Below are positions 54,901 to 63,196 of a stretch of DNA of 64,000 bases, one piece after another; within the stretch, counting starts at the first letter, position 1; each line of letters opens with the position of its first letter. Source of the DNA: Chloropicon primus. Taxonomy: Eukaryota; Chlorophyta; Chloropicophyceae; Chloropicales; Chloropicaceae. The stretch spans positions 992,001 to 1,056,000 of the forward strand of contig CP060758.1 in NCBI GenBank assembly GCA_023205875.1, read 5' to 3'. Below the pieces are notes generated by a model. That model saw only the letters and a list, made by a program, of their open reading frames with translations, was not told where the DNA came from and did no database searches. Made by a program: the position numbers and the translations under genes.

Positions 54901-56695
54901 TCGCGGCAATGGCCGTTCCGAGGTGACCCTTGAACGTCGTGCCCTCGATGATGAAGGCGCCCAAGCCGCCCGGTCCCGCAATCGCAGCGACGCCCGCCTC
55001 CGGGGAACCGAGGATTCTCCTGATTTCCGAGTGGTCCCAACTGCTGATCCACTCGAAAGTGGAGTCTTTGATGTGGGCAGTGACTCCAGGGCTCGCCATC
55101 GCTTTCGTTTCCTTCCAATAGATCCCGTGGAGGTTGTTGATGGCGTGCCACCTGAGGAACTGGACGTCCCCAAGAGCGTACTGCCCGCTAAACGAGTTTC
55201 CGATCTCCAGCTGGTCCTCCACGACGCTGCTCACCCCGTTGTCTTCTCCCGAGGCAGTGAACGCGTCGCAGGAGGAGAAGGTGTGTGGGTTGCCATCAAT
55301 GTGGTGCCAAAAGTCCTCCTCGCTGAGCATGCCGTTGGTCTCAACGCTCCGCGCCAGCTTGCGAGGAAAGTTGTTGTCAAGGTAGAACCCGAAGCGCTCG
55401 TTACTGTGACAGACATTGCCTTGAATACGTCCGAAGGGCGCGTACATCGTGCAGACCCTCCCTGCCGCTTTGCCTCTCCCGTGGGGAAACGCGGAGGTCT
55501 GGGTAAAGAAGCCATTGTAGTGGTTCACGAGGCGATTCCCCACAAAGTCGTTGGAAACGGACAGGGCCCACAGACCGCTCTGCTGGTGGTCGTCCGCCTG
55601 AACGTTGTCGGTATCGGCGATCTTGCACCCATTCTTGATCGGACAGATGGCCACGTTGTACTGGATCTTGTTCTCCATCTCGTTGCCGTCCTCGACGTAA
55701 AGATACGAGCCCATGACGTCGTACAGGACGTTCTCGCTCACCAGGGTCCTGTGGGAGCCGTGGACGATGATCCCGCGCTGGCTGGAGTCCTCAATGGCGT
55801 TGCCGACGAATTGGCAAGATTTACACTCGCCGGCCAGGTGGAAGTGGAGCGGGTACTTGCCCGGGACTTTGTACTGCCCCCCCCGAGTGATTCTGGCATA
55901 GTTCACCACGCCAACCCCCCCGGAGTGCGCCACGCAATGCAAGCCGTGGCGATTGCCGTCGAACGGGTCCCCCGTGATCGTAACGGTCCTGGACAAGTTG
56001 ATGACCTCGGCCTGGACCCTCCTCGAGGGGAACCCCGCCCTGTCCTGGTGGATCGGCCTGTCGATGGACACGTCCGCTCCGTCGATCCGAGTGATGGTGA
56101 ACTCCTCGGCCGACGAGTCGTGCGCGAACTTGGGGTAGGAGGTGGTAGGGGCCACCACGATCCTGTCGCCCACGCGCCACCCCGCGGACGAGGCGTCGCT
56201 GTCCAGGGCGAGGCTGGTCTGACCGTGGTACGCCGGTCGGGACAGGAGCATCCAAGTCCTCCCGAGCCTCCTGCCGTGGACGTGGAAGGATCCGCCGGGC
56301 TGGAAGGACCCGAAGGATCGCTTGCCCAGAGCCCCGTGCGACCTTCCGTTGTCCACAAGGTACACCCCCGAGCCCTCGGGCGCGGGAACCTCGCTGGTCC
56401 CGACCTCGATGAGGCCGCCGGGGCCCTCGGCGACGACGAAGCCCGCGCTGAGGACCGAAGGCCGCCCGGCCCCCCACCTCAGCGCGCCCCTCACGGTGAC
56501 GGACGCGGCCTCGGCGTCGCCCGTGAGCTCCACCTCCTGGCCAGCGGGGATCACCACGTCGCAGTCCCTCGGGTGAAGTCCTGATGGGGCGCACTGCGCG
56601 GCCAGGACGTCCTGCCAGCTCGAGGACGCCGCGGCCGAACCGATCAAGCCGAGGAGCGCGACGACGAGTGCCGCGAGTGAGCAATACTTCTTCAT
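51944..56695 (-). CDS. Secreted G8/parallel beta-helix (CEMIP-like) protein with Cys-Asp repeats
   Basis: 1583 residues, intronless. A signal peptide (MKKYCSLAALVVALLGLIG) is followed by a G8-like domain (about 25-200, VVIPAGQEVEL and WRVGDRIVVAPT) and a right-handed beta-helix (200-560: YPLHFHLAG, RGIIVHGSHRTLV, NERFGFYLDNN). This order matches CEMIP/TMEM2 and fibrocystin-like proteins; animal CEMIP and TMEM2 act in hyaluronan depolymerisation. Then come 26-residue GCMDASADNFNPDANQDDDS repeats, two copies and later seven, each followed by one of two near-identical ~205-residue domains (GRIAFTEDFSSSSLGPWYV) with a lectin/CBM-like look. The C terminus has several Cys. An extracellular polysaccharide-binding role is inferred. 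Confidence 0.75.
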   Translation of the reverse strand: MKKYCSLAALVVALLGLIGSAAASSSWQDVLAAQCAPSGLHPRDCDVVIPAGQEVELTGDAEAASVTVRGALRWGAGRPSVLSAGFVVAEGPGGLIEVGTSEVPAPEGSGVYLVDNGRSHGALGKRSFGSFQPGGSFHVHGRRLGRTWMLLSRPAYHGQTSLALDSDASSAGWRVGDRIVVAPTTSYPKFAHDSSAEEFTITRIDGADVSIDRPIHQDRAGFPSRRVQAEVINLSRTVTITGDPFDGNRHGLHCVAHSGGVGVVNYARITRGGQYKVPGKYPLHFHLAGECKSCQFVGNAIEDSSQRGIIVHGSHRTLVSENVLYDVMGSYLYVEDGNEMENKIQYNVAICPIKNGCKIADTDNVQADDHQQSGLWALSVSNDFVGNRLVNHYNGFFTQTSAFPHGRGKAAGRVCTMYAPFGRIQGNVCHSNERFGFYLDNNFPRKLARSVETNGMLSEEDFWHHIDGNPHTFSSCDAFTASGEDNGVSSVVEDQLEIGNSFSGQYALGDVQFLRWHAINNLHGIYWKETKAMASPGVTAHIKDSTFEWISSWDHSEIRRILGSPEAGVAAIAGPGGLGAFIIEGTTFKGHLGTAIAANQHCGLTGTGGLCTPEYLLKDIRWEVNPSTKRIKFGFSDGNSVLPIFTSFDDSLMSYASVASSAQTHLLGLPGCAMTNDPALDEGIGCSLPLRRLQIWSSHGNQGAVLVAPGGQRWPMEFIGPPTNNNRKQAFGAAVAPGHRYVVELANDDAITVEFSDTIFAGEEIALELRFRDNPAANRVCVVSSQHSRAFINSDGPLFDDGSLGACTVHGGDASPPGGSPTIAGCMDASADNFNPDANQDDDSCFYTILGCMDASADNFNPDANQDDDSCTYPPAEGGRIAFTEDFSSSSLGPWYVYVNQYNTAGNWVGWYGNWPAPVHGPQMSMLVNAETGDQALSFWSNYDDPASASLLIETNIYRGFTLSAEEVGSYTASFTARAPETLQCGSTNPNNGASGGTCSAFVKVIHSSTYELLLFESVDTTSASQDGERFSFDFTITSPLVGHIYQIGFMNTATQYAPTGLMYDDIKVEAAGGGDASSPPSGGSPTILGCMDASADNFNPDANQDDDSCFYTVLGCMDASADNFNPDANEDDDSCFYTVLGCMDASADNFNPDANEDDDSCFYTILGCMDASADNFNPDANQDDDSCFYTILGCMDASADNFNPDANQDDDSCFYTILGCMDASADNFNPDANQDDDSCFYTILGCMDASADNFNPDANQDDDSCTYPPAEGGRIAFTEDFSSSSLGPWYVYVNQYNTAGNWVGWYGNWPAPVHGPQMSMLVNAETGDQALSFWSNYDDPASASLLIETNIYRGFTLSAEEVGSYTASFTARAPETLQCGSTNPNNGASGGTCSAFVKVIHSSTYELLLFESVDTTSASQDGERFSFDFTITSPLVGHIYQIGFMNTATQYAPTGLMYDDIKVEAAGGGDASSPPPPAEEQDYPPTTADMKCDGTTAQERDVASACDDRLFATSPNPFTGEGYYTIDMRCLTGSLVGCVGASGCRLCHTEPDGYAGHSSYAKCPSCVCEKFGMDREACLPTA
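52268..52882 (-). repeat. Duplicated CBM-like domain, copy 2 (C-terminal)
   Basis: Nearly identical at DNA level to 53453-54067, offset exactly 1185 bp. Encodes the FTEDFSSSSLGPWYVYVNQY-type domain. The identity implies a recent internal duplication or gene conversion. Confidence 0.9.
52883..53428 (-). repeat. 78-bp coding tandem repeat, seven copies
   Basis: Seven units of 26 codons (GCMDASADNFNPDAN[QE]DDDS plus CFYT[IV]L). The pattern GCxDxxAxNxNPxANxDDxSC is widespread in secreted bacterial and algal proteins and probably binds calcium. Units differ at only a few sites (Gln/Glu, Ile/Val). Confidence 0.92.
53453..54067 (-). repeat. Duplicated CBM-like domain, copy 1
   Basis: Partner of 52268-52882. 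The 1185-bp offset equals this domain plus seven 78-bp units (639 + 546), which explains how the region grew. Confidence 0.9.
54068..54223 (-). repeat. 78-bp coding tandem repeat, two copies
   Basis: Two units of the same 26-residue repeat preceding domain copy 1, introduced by the SPTIA sequence where the second block has SPTIL. Confidence 0.9.
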
Positions 56696-57456
56696 GGAGA
56701 AACCAGAAAAAGCAACAAGTTGCTGCTGCTGCTGCTGTTGTTGTTGTTGTTGCGATGCGGTCGCCCACTTGGAGCGAGGGAGTGAGAGTGAGCCCCTCCC
56801 TCCATCGCTGCCGCCGCCGTCGTCGTCGTTTCTCGGAAATTATCGCCTTCGTCGTCCGCTGTGGCTGTGGGGCGTGACCTCGTACGTTATGCTCGAGGGC
56901 CGAGCCCTGGGGCGCGCAGCTCATTCTTTTCTTCAAGGAGGAGGAGGAAAGAGGAGGAGGAAAGAGGAGGAAGGAGCGACTGATTTGCGCACACGGCAGC
57001 AACGCCGAATCGCGAGGAGGACCCGATGCCGACCCCACCGCCCTCGATGACGGGATCCGTGGTCCGAGACTGCCCGGTGGAGGACCCCGGGAAGAATCCA
57101 ATCCAATCCAATCCAAACCAATCCAAACCAATCCTCCGTCGGGAGTCGAGAGTCGAGAGTCGAGAGTCGAGTCATGGTTGGTTCCCTCCTCCTCCTCTTC
57201 CTATTGCATGTGTGATGATGGAGTCATCGTCGCCATGATCCTCTCCTCTGGCTCTTCATCATCCCATCAAGATATTTTCTAGTTTTCGTAACTCCTGGCT
57301 AAGGTCTCAGCAGGGACGAGGGGGAATGACTCCATCATCGTCATCGGCATCGTAACGGTTTGGGGCGTTGTGTGTGGTTGTTGTTCCTGACCAATAGAAA
57401 CCCTAAGCACGGCGGCGACCAACACCAACACCAACACCACGAGGACGACGACGAGG
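56696..57456. promoter_or_regulatory. Divergent intergenic region of secreted genes
   Basis: 761 bp. Includes a (CTG)n/(TTG)n run (56720-56751), AATCC/AAACC pentamers (57093-57133), four GAGTCGA repeats (57142-57172), and from 57168 the start of the 1348-bp tandem unit. No protein gene recognised. Confidence 0.45.
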
Positions 57457-58278
57457 ATGAGGAAGATGACGACGATGAAGTCCGCACTGGGGGCGGCGGT
57501 GCTCCTTCTGCTGCTCTCCGCGCAAGCGAGGGCGAGCGAGGACGACCACGACCACGGGCACGACGACCACGGGCACGGGCACGCCCACGAGAAGTGCGCC
57601 TGCCTGGCCAAGAAGAAGGGGTTTACGATCGGGTGCTCGGGGGACACCATGGGCCAGGTCGAGGGCGCCATCGAGACCCTGAAGAACCCCGCGAACGGGT
57701 GCAAGGACGGCAGCTGCGAGACGCAGTACTACATCTTGCAGGCCCACCACGATTTCTGCCCCACAGACATGCTGCCAAGGGAGGCCGAGAAGTTCATTCA
57801 CGACTTCGAGGATAACTACGAGGACTGCTTCATCCCCAGGCTGCTCGATCCCTCCCTGGAGGCTTGCCCGCCCGTGGACTGCAACGCCACGGACGCCTTC
57901 ACGCAGGCCGCCGCGGCGCTGGAGAGCGGGGACTGCAAGACCTCCTGCGACTCGGACGCGTGCAAGGTCGCCATCCAGACCATTCTCATGGGTCACGACA
58001 CTTGCGATGAGGACGACTTGCCCATCGAGGTTGAGAAGGCTCTCCACGATTACGAGATGGCTTGCGCCCCCAACCTGTGCAACACGAGCGACAAGCCGTA
58101 CGAGCCTGGGATGGAGAAATGCGACGACGACCATGACGACGACCATGACGACGACCATGACGATGATCACGGCGACGACGACCATGACGACCATGATGAC
58201 GACCATGATGACGACCATGACCACGACGATGAGGACAAGGCCAAGGAAACCGCCACACCTGTATCCACTTCTGACTGA
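57457..58278 (+). CDS. Secreted Cys-rich acidic His/Asp protein, copy 1
   Basis: 273 residues with a signal peptide (SALGAAVLLLLLSAQARA). After it comes a His/Asp tract (DDHDHGHDDHGHGHAH) and a Cys-rich core with about 16 Cys. The core has an internal repeat, YYILQAHHDFCPTDMLPREA and TILMGHDTCDEDDLPIEVEK, each followed by an (L/I)HD(F/Y)E segment and paired Cys. A second Asp/His tail (DDDHDDDHDDDHDDD) precedes the C terminus. Metal chelation (Zn, Cu, Ca) outside the cell or in the secretory route is inferred. Not recognised as a named family; similarity of the tracts to the extracellular parts of ZIP transporters may be compositional only. The first Met is uncertain (57457, 57466 or 57475). 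Confidence 0.75.
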   Translation: MRKMTTMKSALGAAVLLLLLSAQARASEDDHDHGHDDHGHGHAHEKCACLAKKKGFTIGCSGDTMGQVEGAIETLKNPANGCKDGSCETQYYILQAHHDFCPTDMLPREAEKFIHDFEDNYEDCFIPRLLDPSLEACPPVDCNATDAFTQAAAALESGDCKTSCDSDACKVAIQTILMGHDTCDEDDLPIEVEKALHDYEMACAPNLCNTSDKPYEPGMEKCDDDHDDDHDDDHDDDHGDDDHDDHDDDHDDDHDHDDEDKAKETATPVSTSD

Positions 58279-58804
58279 GGCGTCGGCCAATTTTCAGCAA
58301 AGCAGTGCATTGACATGAAATGAATTTTTGGGTGAATGAATGAATGCCCGCCTCCCCCGCCTCCTACTCCGGGCGGAACGACCCGTCCCCCCTGGCTTTC
58401 CACTTTCCTGCGAAGACCTCCGACGGTGATCGACCCCGCGATGATGATGATGATGAGATCGACCGGGGAGGAGGACGCCGGGAAGAATCCAATCCAATCC
58501 CCTGTCGACTTCAATCGAGTCATGGTTGGTTCCCTCCTCCTCCTCTTCCTATTGCATGTGTGATGATGGAGTCATCGTCGCCATGATCCTCTCCTCTGGC
58601 TCTTCATCATCCCATCAAGATATTTTCTAGTTTTCGTAACTCCTGGCTAAGGTCTCAGCAGGGACGAGGGGGAATGACTCCATCATCGTCATCGGCATCG
58701 TAACGGTTTGGGGCGTTGTGTGTGGTTGTTGTTCCTGACCAATAGAAACCCTAAGCACGGCGGCGACCAACACCAACACCAACACCACGAGGACGACGAC
58801 GAGG
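58279..58804. other. Spacer 1 of the triplication
   Basis: 526 bp. Contains a copied tail of the downstream coiled-coil gene (58364-58420), a GATGATGATGATGATGAG run (58438-58456) and the promoter of copy 2 from 58516. Confidence 0.7.
58364..58420 (-). pseudogene. Captured 3' tail of the coiled-coil gene (18 codons plus stop)
   Basis: Matches 61077-61133, the end of the coiled-coil CDS (EVFAGKWKARGDGSFRPE and stop), on the same relative strand, and then breaks off at GCGAAGACCTC. Shows that the duplication unit reached into the neighbouring gene. Confidence 0.85.
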
Positions 58805-59626
58805 ATGAGGAAGATGACGACGATGAAGTCCGCACTGGGGGCGGCGGTGCTCCTTCTGCTGCTCTCCGCGCAAGCGAGGGCGAGCGAGGACGACCACGAC
58901 CACGGGCACGACGACCACGGGCACGGGCACGCCCACGAGAAGTGCGCCTGCCTGGCCAAGAAGAAGGGGTTTACGATCGGGTGCTCGGGGGACACCATGG
59001 GCCAGGTCGAGGGCGCCATCGAGACCCTGAAGAACCCCGCGAACGGGTGCAAGGACGGCAGCTGCGAGACGCAGTACTACATCTTGCAGGCCCACCACGA
59101 TTTCTGCCCCACAGACATGCTGCCAAGGGAGGCCGAGAAGTTCATTCACGACTTCGAGGATAACTACGAGGACTGCTTCATCCCCAGGCTGCTCGATCCC
59201 TCCCTGGAGGCTTGCCCGCCCGTGGACTGCAACGCCACGGACGCCTTCACGCAGGCCGCCGCGGCGCTGGAGAGCGGGGACTGCAAGACCTCCTGCGACT
59301 CGGACGCGTGCAAGGTCGCCATCCAGACCATTCTCATGGGTCACGACACTTGCGATGAGGACGACTTGCCCATCGAGGTTGAGAAGGCTCTCCACGATTA
59401 CGAGATGGCTTGCGCCCCCAACCTGTGCAACACGAGCGACAAGCCGTACGAGCCTGGGATGGAGAAATGCGACGACGACCATGACGACGACCATGACGAC
59501 GACCATGACGATGATCACGGCGACGACGACCATGACGACCATGATGACGACCATGATGACGACCATGACCACGACGATGAGGACAAGGCCAAGGAAACCG
59601 CCACACCTGTATCCACTTCTGACTGA
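58805..59626 (+). CDS. Secreted Cys-rich acidic His/Asp protein, copy 2
   Basis: 273 residues, identical in protein sequence to copy 1 at 57457, with the same upstream 289 bp and so presumably the same regulation. Signal peptide, His/Asp head, twofold repeated Cys-rich core and Asp/His tail are all intact. Confidence 0.75.
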   Translation: MRKMTTMKSALGAAVLLLLLSAQARASEDDHDHGHDDHGHGHAHEKCACLAKKKGFTIGCSGDTMGQVEGAIETLKNPANGCKDGSCETQYYILQAHHDFCPTDMLPREAEKFIHDFEDNYEDCFIPRLLDPSLEACPPVDCNATDAFTQAAAALESGDCKTSCDSDACKVAIQTILMGHDTCDEDDLPIEVEKALHDYEMACAPNLCNTSDKPYEPGMEKCDDDHDDDHDDDHDDDHGDDDHDDHDDDHDDDHDHDDEDKAKETATPVSTSD

Positions 59627-60152
59627 GGCGTCGGCCAATTTTCAGCAAAGCAGTGCATTGACATGAAATGAATTTTTGGGTGAATGAATGAATGCCCGCC
59701 TCCCCCGCCTCCTACTCCGGGCGGAACGACCCGTCCCCCCTGGCTTTCCACTTTCCTGCGAAGACCTCCGACGGTGATCGACCCCGCGATGATGATGATG
59801 ATGAGATCGACCGGGGAGGAGGACGCCGGGAAGAATCCAATCCAATCCCCTGTCGACTTCAATCGAGTCATGGTTGGTTCCCTCCTCCTCCTCTTCCTAT
59901 TGCATGTGTGATGATGGAGTCATCGTCGCCATGATCCTCTCCTCTGGCTCTTCATCATCCCATCAAGATATTTTCTAGTTTTCGTAACTCCTGGCTAAGG
60001 TCTCAGCAGGGACGAGGGGGAATGACTCCATCATCGTCATCGGCATCGTAACGGTTTGGGGCGTTGTGTGTGGTTGTTGTTCCTGACCAATAGAAACCCT
60101 AAGCACGGCGGCGACCAACACCAACACCAACACCACGAGGACGACGACGAGG
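59627..60152. other. Spacer 2 of the triplication
   Basis: 526 bp, essentially identical to spacer 1, including the captured gene tail (59712-59768) and the promoter of copy 3. Confidence 0.7.
59712..59768 (-). pseudogene. Second captured 3' tail of the coiled-coil gene
   Basis: Identical to 58364-58420, displaced by 1348 bp; see that entry. Confidence 0.85.
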
Positions 60153-60974
60153 ATGAGGAAGATGACGACGATGAAGTCCGCACTGGGGGCGGCGGTGCTC
60201 CTTCTGCTGCTCTCCGCGCAAGCGAGGGCGAGCGAGGACGACCACGACCACGGGCACGACGACCACGGGCACGGGCACGCCCACGAGAAGTGCGCCTGCC
60301 TGGCCAAGAAGAAGGGGTTTACGATCGGGTGCTCGGGGGACACCATGGGCCAGGTCGAGGGCGCCATCGAGACCCTGAAGAACCCCGCGAACGGGTGCAA
60401 GGACGGCAGCTGCGAGACGCAGTACTACATCTTGCAGGCCCACCACGATTTCTGCCCCACAGACATGCTGCCAAGGGAGGCCGAGAAGTTCATTCACGAC
60501 TTCGAGGATAACTACGAGGACTGCTTCATCCCCAGGCTGCTCGATCCCTCCCTGGAGGCTTGCCCGCCCGTGGACTGCAACGCCACGGACGCCTTCACGC
60601 AGGCCGCCGCGGCGCTGGAGAGCGGGGACTGCAAGACCTCCTGCGACTCGGACGCGTGCAAGGTCGCCATCCAGACCATTCTCATGGGTCACGACACTTG
60701 CGATGAGGACGACTTGCCCATCGAGGTTGAGAAGGCTCTCCACGATTACGAGATGGCTTGCGCCCCCAACCTGTGCAACACGAGCGACAAGCCGTACGAG
60801 CCTGGGATGGAGAAATGCGACGACGACCATGACGACGACCATGACGACGACCATGATGATGATCACGGCGACGACGACCATGACGACCATGATGACGACC
60901 ATGATGACGACCATGACCACGACGATGAGGACAAGGCCAAGGAAACCGCCACACCTGTATCCACTTCTGACTGA
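60153..60974 (+). CDS. Secreted Cys-rich acidic His/Asp protein, copy 3
   Basis: 273 residues, same protein as copies 1 and 2; one synonymous difference in the Asp/His tail. It is the copy next to the intact coiled-coil gene and may occupy the ancestral position: its 3' flank is followed by the true neighbour rather than by a truncated tail. Confidence 0.75.
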   Translation: MRKMTTMKSALGAAVLLLLLSAQARASEDDHDHGHDDHGHGHAHEKCACLAKKKGFTIGCSGDTMGQVEGAIETLKNPANGCKDGSCETQYYILQAHHDFCPTDMLPREAEKFIHDFEDNYEDCFIPRLLDPSLEACPPVDCNATDAFTQAAAALESGDCKTSCDSDACKVAIQTILMGHDTCDEDDLPIEVEKALHDYEMACAPNLCNTSDKPYEPGMEKCDDDHDDDHDDDHDDDHGDDDHDDHDDDHDDDHDHDDEDKAKETATPVSTSD

Positions 60975-61076
60975 GGCGTCGGCCAATTTTCAGCAAAGCA
61001 GTGTATTGACATGAAATGAATTTTTAGCGTGAACCAATGAATGAAAGAATGAATGAATGCCCGCCTCCCCCACCTC

Positions 61077-62816
61077 CTACTCCGGGCGGAACGACCCGTC
61101 CCCCCTGGCTTTCCACTTTCCTGCGAAGACCTCGCTGGTCTCGCCCCCCGTGACCTCGGACGAGGAGCCCCTCGCCAAAAACTTCCTGAGCTCCGCTCCA
61201 GGCAGCCTGAGGAACTTTGCCCGTCCCCCCCTCGCTTCCCTGAAGTTGGCCACACCCTCCTCGGCGTCCTTGGCTCGGGCGGTCTCCCTGGCCCTGGACT
61301 CCCAGTAGTGCCTGTCCGCCAGGGCCGCCTCCATCACGCCCCTCGAGAGGGAGTGCCTCCTCTCCTGCCTCTCCAGGGACGCCGAGTGCTGCAGCTGGAT
61401 CGTCTCCAGGAGCTTCTTCTGGGCCCTCAGGGCCTCCTGGGACGCCTCGGCCTTGGCCTCCGACGCGACTTCGGCCTCGCTCTTCTTGTAAGCCAGGACG
61501 CTCGCCTCGATCTTCTCGTCGATGAACCTCCTCTCCTCCTCCATGTTCTGCTCCAGGGTCTCGCACTTGGCCTCGAACTCGGCCGCCCTGTTGGTCTGGA
61601 CTCCCAGAGCCTTCCTCACCTGGGCCAGCTCCTCGAGGACCTCCTCGACCCTGCGCTGGCTCTCCCTGCTTAGCTCGTGGCTGGCCTCGATCCTCTCCTC
61701 CATGCTCCTGCTCATCTCCTCCAGCCTGCGCTCGGTCTGCTTGATGCACTCGAGGGACTCCCTCTCCGCCCTGCAGGCCCTCTCCTCGGCCTCCTTCTCC
61801 CGACTCGATCTCTCCAGCGTGCTGCTGTAAAGCTCCTCCTCCTTGGCCTTGACGGCGTCCTGCAAGCTCGCGTTCTCGTGGTGCAGGGTCTCGATCTGCT
61901 TCTTCATCTCGTGGACTACCTTCTCCGCGGCCTGGGCCTGGGTCCTGATCTCCGCCGCCGCGCTCCTCACCCTGGTCTGCTCAGACACCACCCGGATCAC
62001 GGCGTGGGCGCTCTCGGAAGCCGCCTTGGACGCCATCTCGCTCGTGGTCTTGGCACTCGCGCACTCCAGCTCGAGCTCCTTGCTCACGGACGCCGTGTTC
62101 TCCTCCACGAGCCTCAGGGCCTCCTCCTTGTGGCTCCTTCGAGTCTCCACGAGCTGCCTCTCCAGCTCGGCGAGGCGGGCCTCCGCGGCGCGGACCTGGT
62201 CCCTCAGATCCCTCCTCTCCTCCTGCCACTCCCTCCTCACCAGGTCCTGCATCTTGGACTCCACCTCGGTCCTGACGCCGAGGTACGTCTTGTCGAACTT
62301 CCTCTCCAGCTGGGCCGCGCTGCGCACCGCCGCGTCCTTCTCGGCCTCCAGGTCCGCGACCTCCTTGGCCAGTCGCTCGATCCTCTCGTCCTTGCTCGCG
62401 GCCGCCGCCCCCGACTCCTGCTGCCTCTCCGCCAACCTCGTGTTCTCCTCCTCGAGGGCGTCCACCAGGACCCTCGCCTCCTCCAGATCCCTTTCCAGCT
62501 GCTTGGCCCTGGCCTCCGCCTCCCTTCGGCGCTTCAGCTGACCCCCCAGAAGGTCCTGAGGCGAAAGCACCGCATCGCTCAGGCCCTCCACCTCGGGCAT
62601 CGAGGGCGACCTCGACGACGACGACGACCCCGTCTCCGCCCCCACCCTCACGTGCACCATCCGGTGATCCACGTCCCCATCCTCCAAAAAAAACAGCGAA
62701 GACCCCTTCCCTCGGTTCCTCCTCGCCACGAGCACCCCCCTCCTCCAACCCGCCCTCCTCCCCCCGCTCCCCCTCTCCTGCCCCCCCCGCGACGCCCTCC
62801 TCGCCCTGCACAACAT
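61077..62816 (-). CDS. Long coiled-coil protein, unknown function
   Basis: 579 residues from the ATG at 62816; the upstream open frame lacks another ATG. Residues about 1-95 are basic and low complexity, then an almost continuous coiled coil (about 95-530) rich in Glu, Arg, Ala with few breaks: LKRRREAEARAKQLERDLEE, ARLAELERQLVETRRSHKEE. The last 50 residues are less helical and end GKWKARGDGSFRPE. No family was recognised; cytoskeletal or flagellar structural roles are possible. Its 3' end is copied twice in the adjacent tandem array. Intronless. Confidence 0.75.
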   Translation of the reverse strand: MLCRARRASRGGQERGSGGRRAGWRRGVLVARRNRGKGSSLFFLEDGDVDHRMVHVRVGAETGSSSSSRSPSMPEVEGLSDAVLSPQDLLGGQLKRRREAEARAKQLERDLEEARVLVDALEEENTRLAERQQESGAAAASKDERIERLAKEVADLEAEKDAAVRSAAQLERKFDKTYLGVRTEVESKMQDLVRREWQEERRDLRDQVRAAEARLAELERQLVETRRSHKEEALRLVEENTASVSKELELECASAKTTSEMASKAASESAHAVIRVVSEQTRVRSAAAEIRTQAQAAEKVVHEMKKQIETLHHENASLQDAVKAKEEELYSSTLERSSREKEAEERACRAERESLECIKQTERRLEEMSRSMEERIEASHELSRESQRRVEEVLEELAQVRKALGVQTNRAAEFEAKCETLEQNMEEERRFIDEKIEASVLAYKKSEAEVASEAKAEASQEALRAQKKLLETIQLQHSASLERQERRHSLSRGVMEAALADRHYWESRARETARAKDAEEGVANFREARGGRAKFLRLPGAELRKFLARGSSSEVTGGETSEVFAGKWKARGDGSFRPE

Positions 62817-63196
62817 CTCACCCCTCTCGTCCGCCCTCGCGCACGCGCTCTCTCGTCCGTCCAGCTGGATCGATCTGGCCCACCCGACAGATCTCCTCTC
62901 GCTTTTTTTCGCTCCAACCTGACGATGCACCCGATGATGGGGCGGCCTTGGGCTTGAGGCTTTGGATGGAAGGAAGGGAACGCACAAACGGACGCAATGG
63001 CAAAGGGGGGGAGGAGGATCACGGCCCGGACTCTGTCTGGGTCGAAGCTCTCGGCATCGACGACAAGGTGTGTGTGTGTGTGAGGGGGGTCACCCTGGTG
63101 TGCACGAGCGAGCCAGGAGGCGCTCCTGTTGTGTGGGTTACACGTTTACAATAATACGTACATTACACGAGGGGGAGGGGGACCCCAAACCCGAGC
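62817..63196. other. Spacer between the thioredoxin-like and coiled-coil genes
   Basis: 380 bp. It includes the promoter of the coiled-coil gene, a (TG)n run near 63069-63082, and the thioredoxin-like gene's 3' flank with minus-strand TGTAA at 63146-63150. No gene seen. Confidence 0.4.

Larger units (their letters stand above)
57168..61026 (+). repeat. Tandem triplication of a 1348-bp gene unit
   Basis: Units begin at 57168, 58516 and 59864 (exactly 1348 bp apart); the third ends near 61026. Coding parts differ by a single synonymous base (at 60857 region, GAC to GAT), and the 3' flank by one base (CATTGAC to TATTGAC). This is a very recent duplication or strong homogenisation; an assembly artefact is less likely given these differences. 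Confidence 0.93.

Noticed and set aside
57403-58290. 295-codon minus-strand ORF opposite each secreted copy
   Set aside because: Val-rich antisense of the Asp/His repeats; it persists only because the repeat period is a multiple of three.
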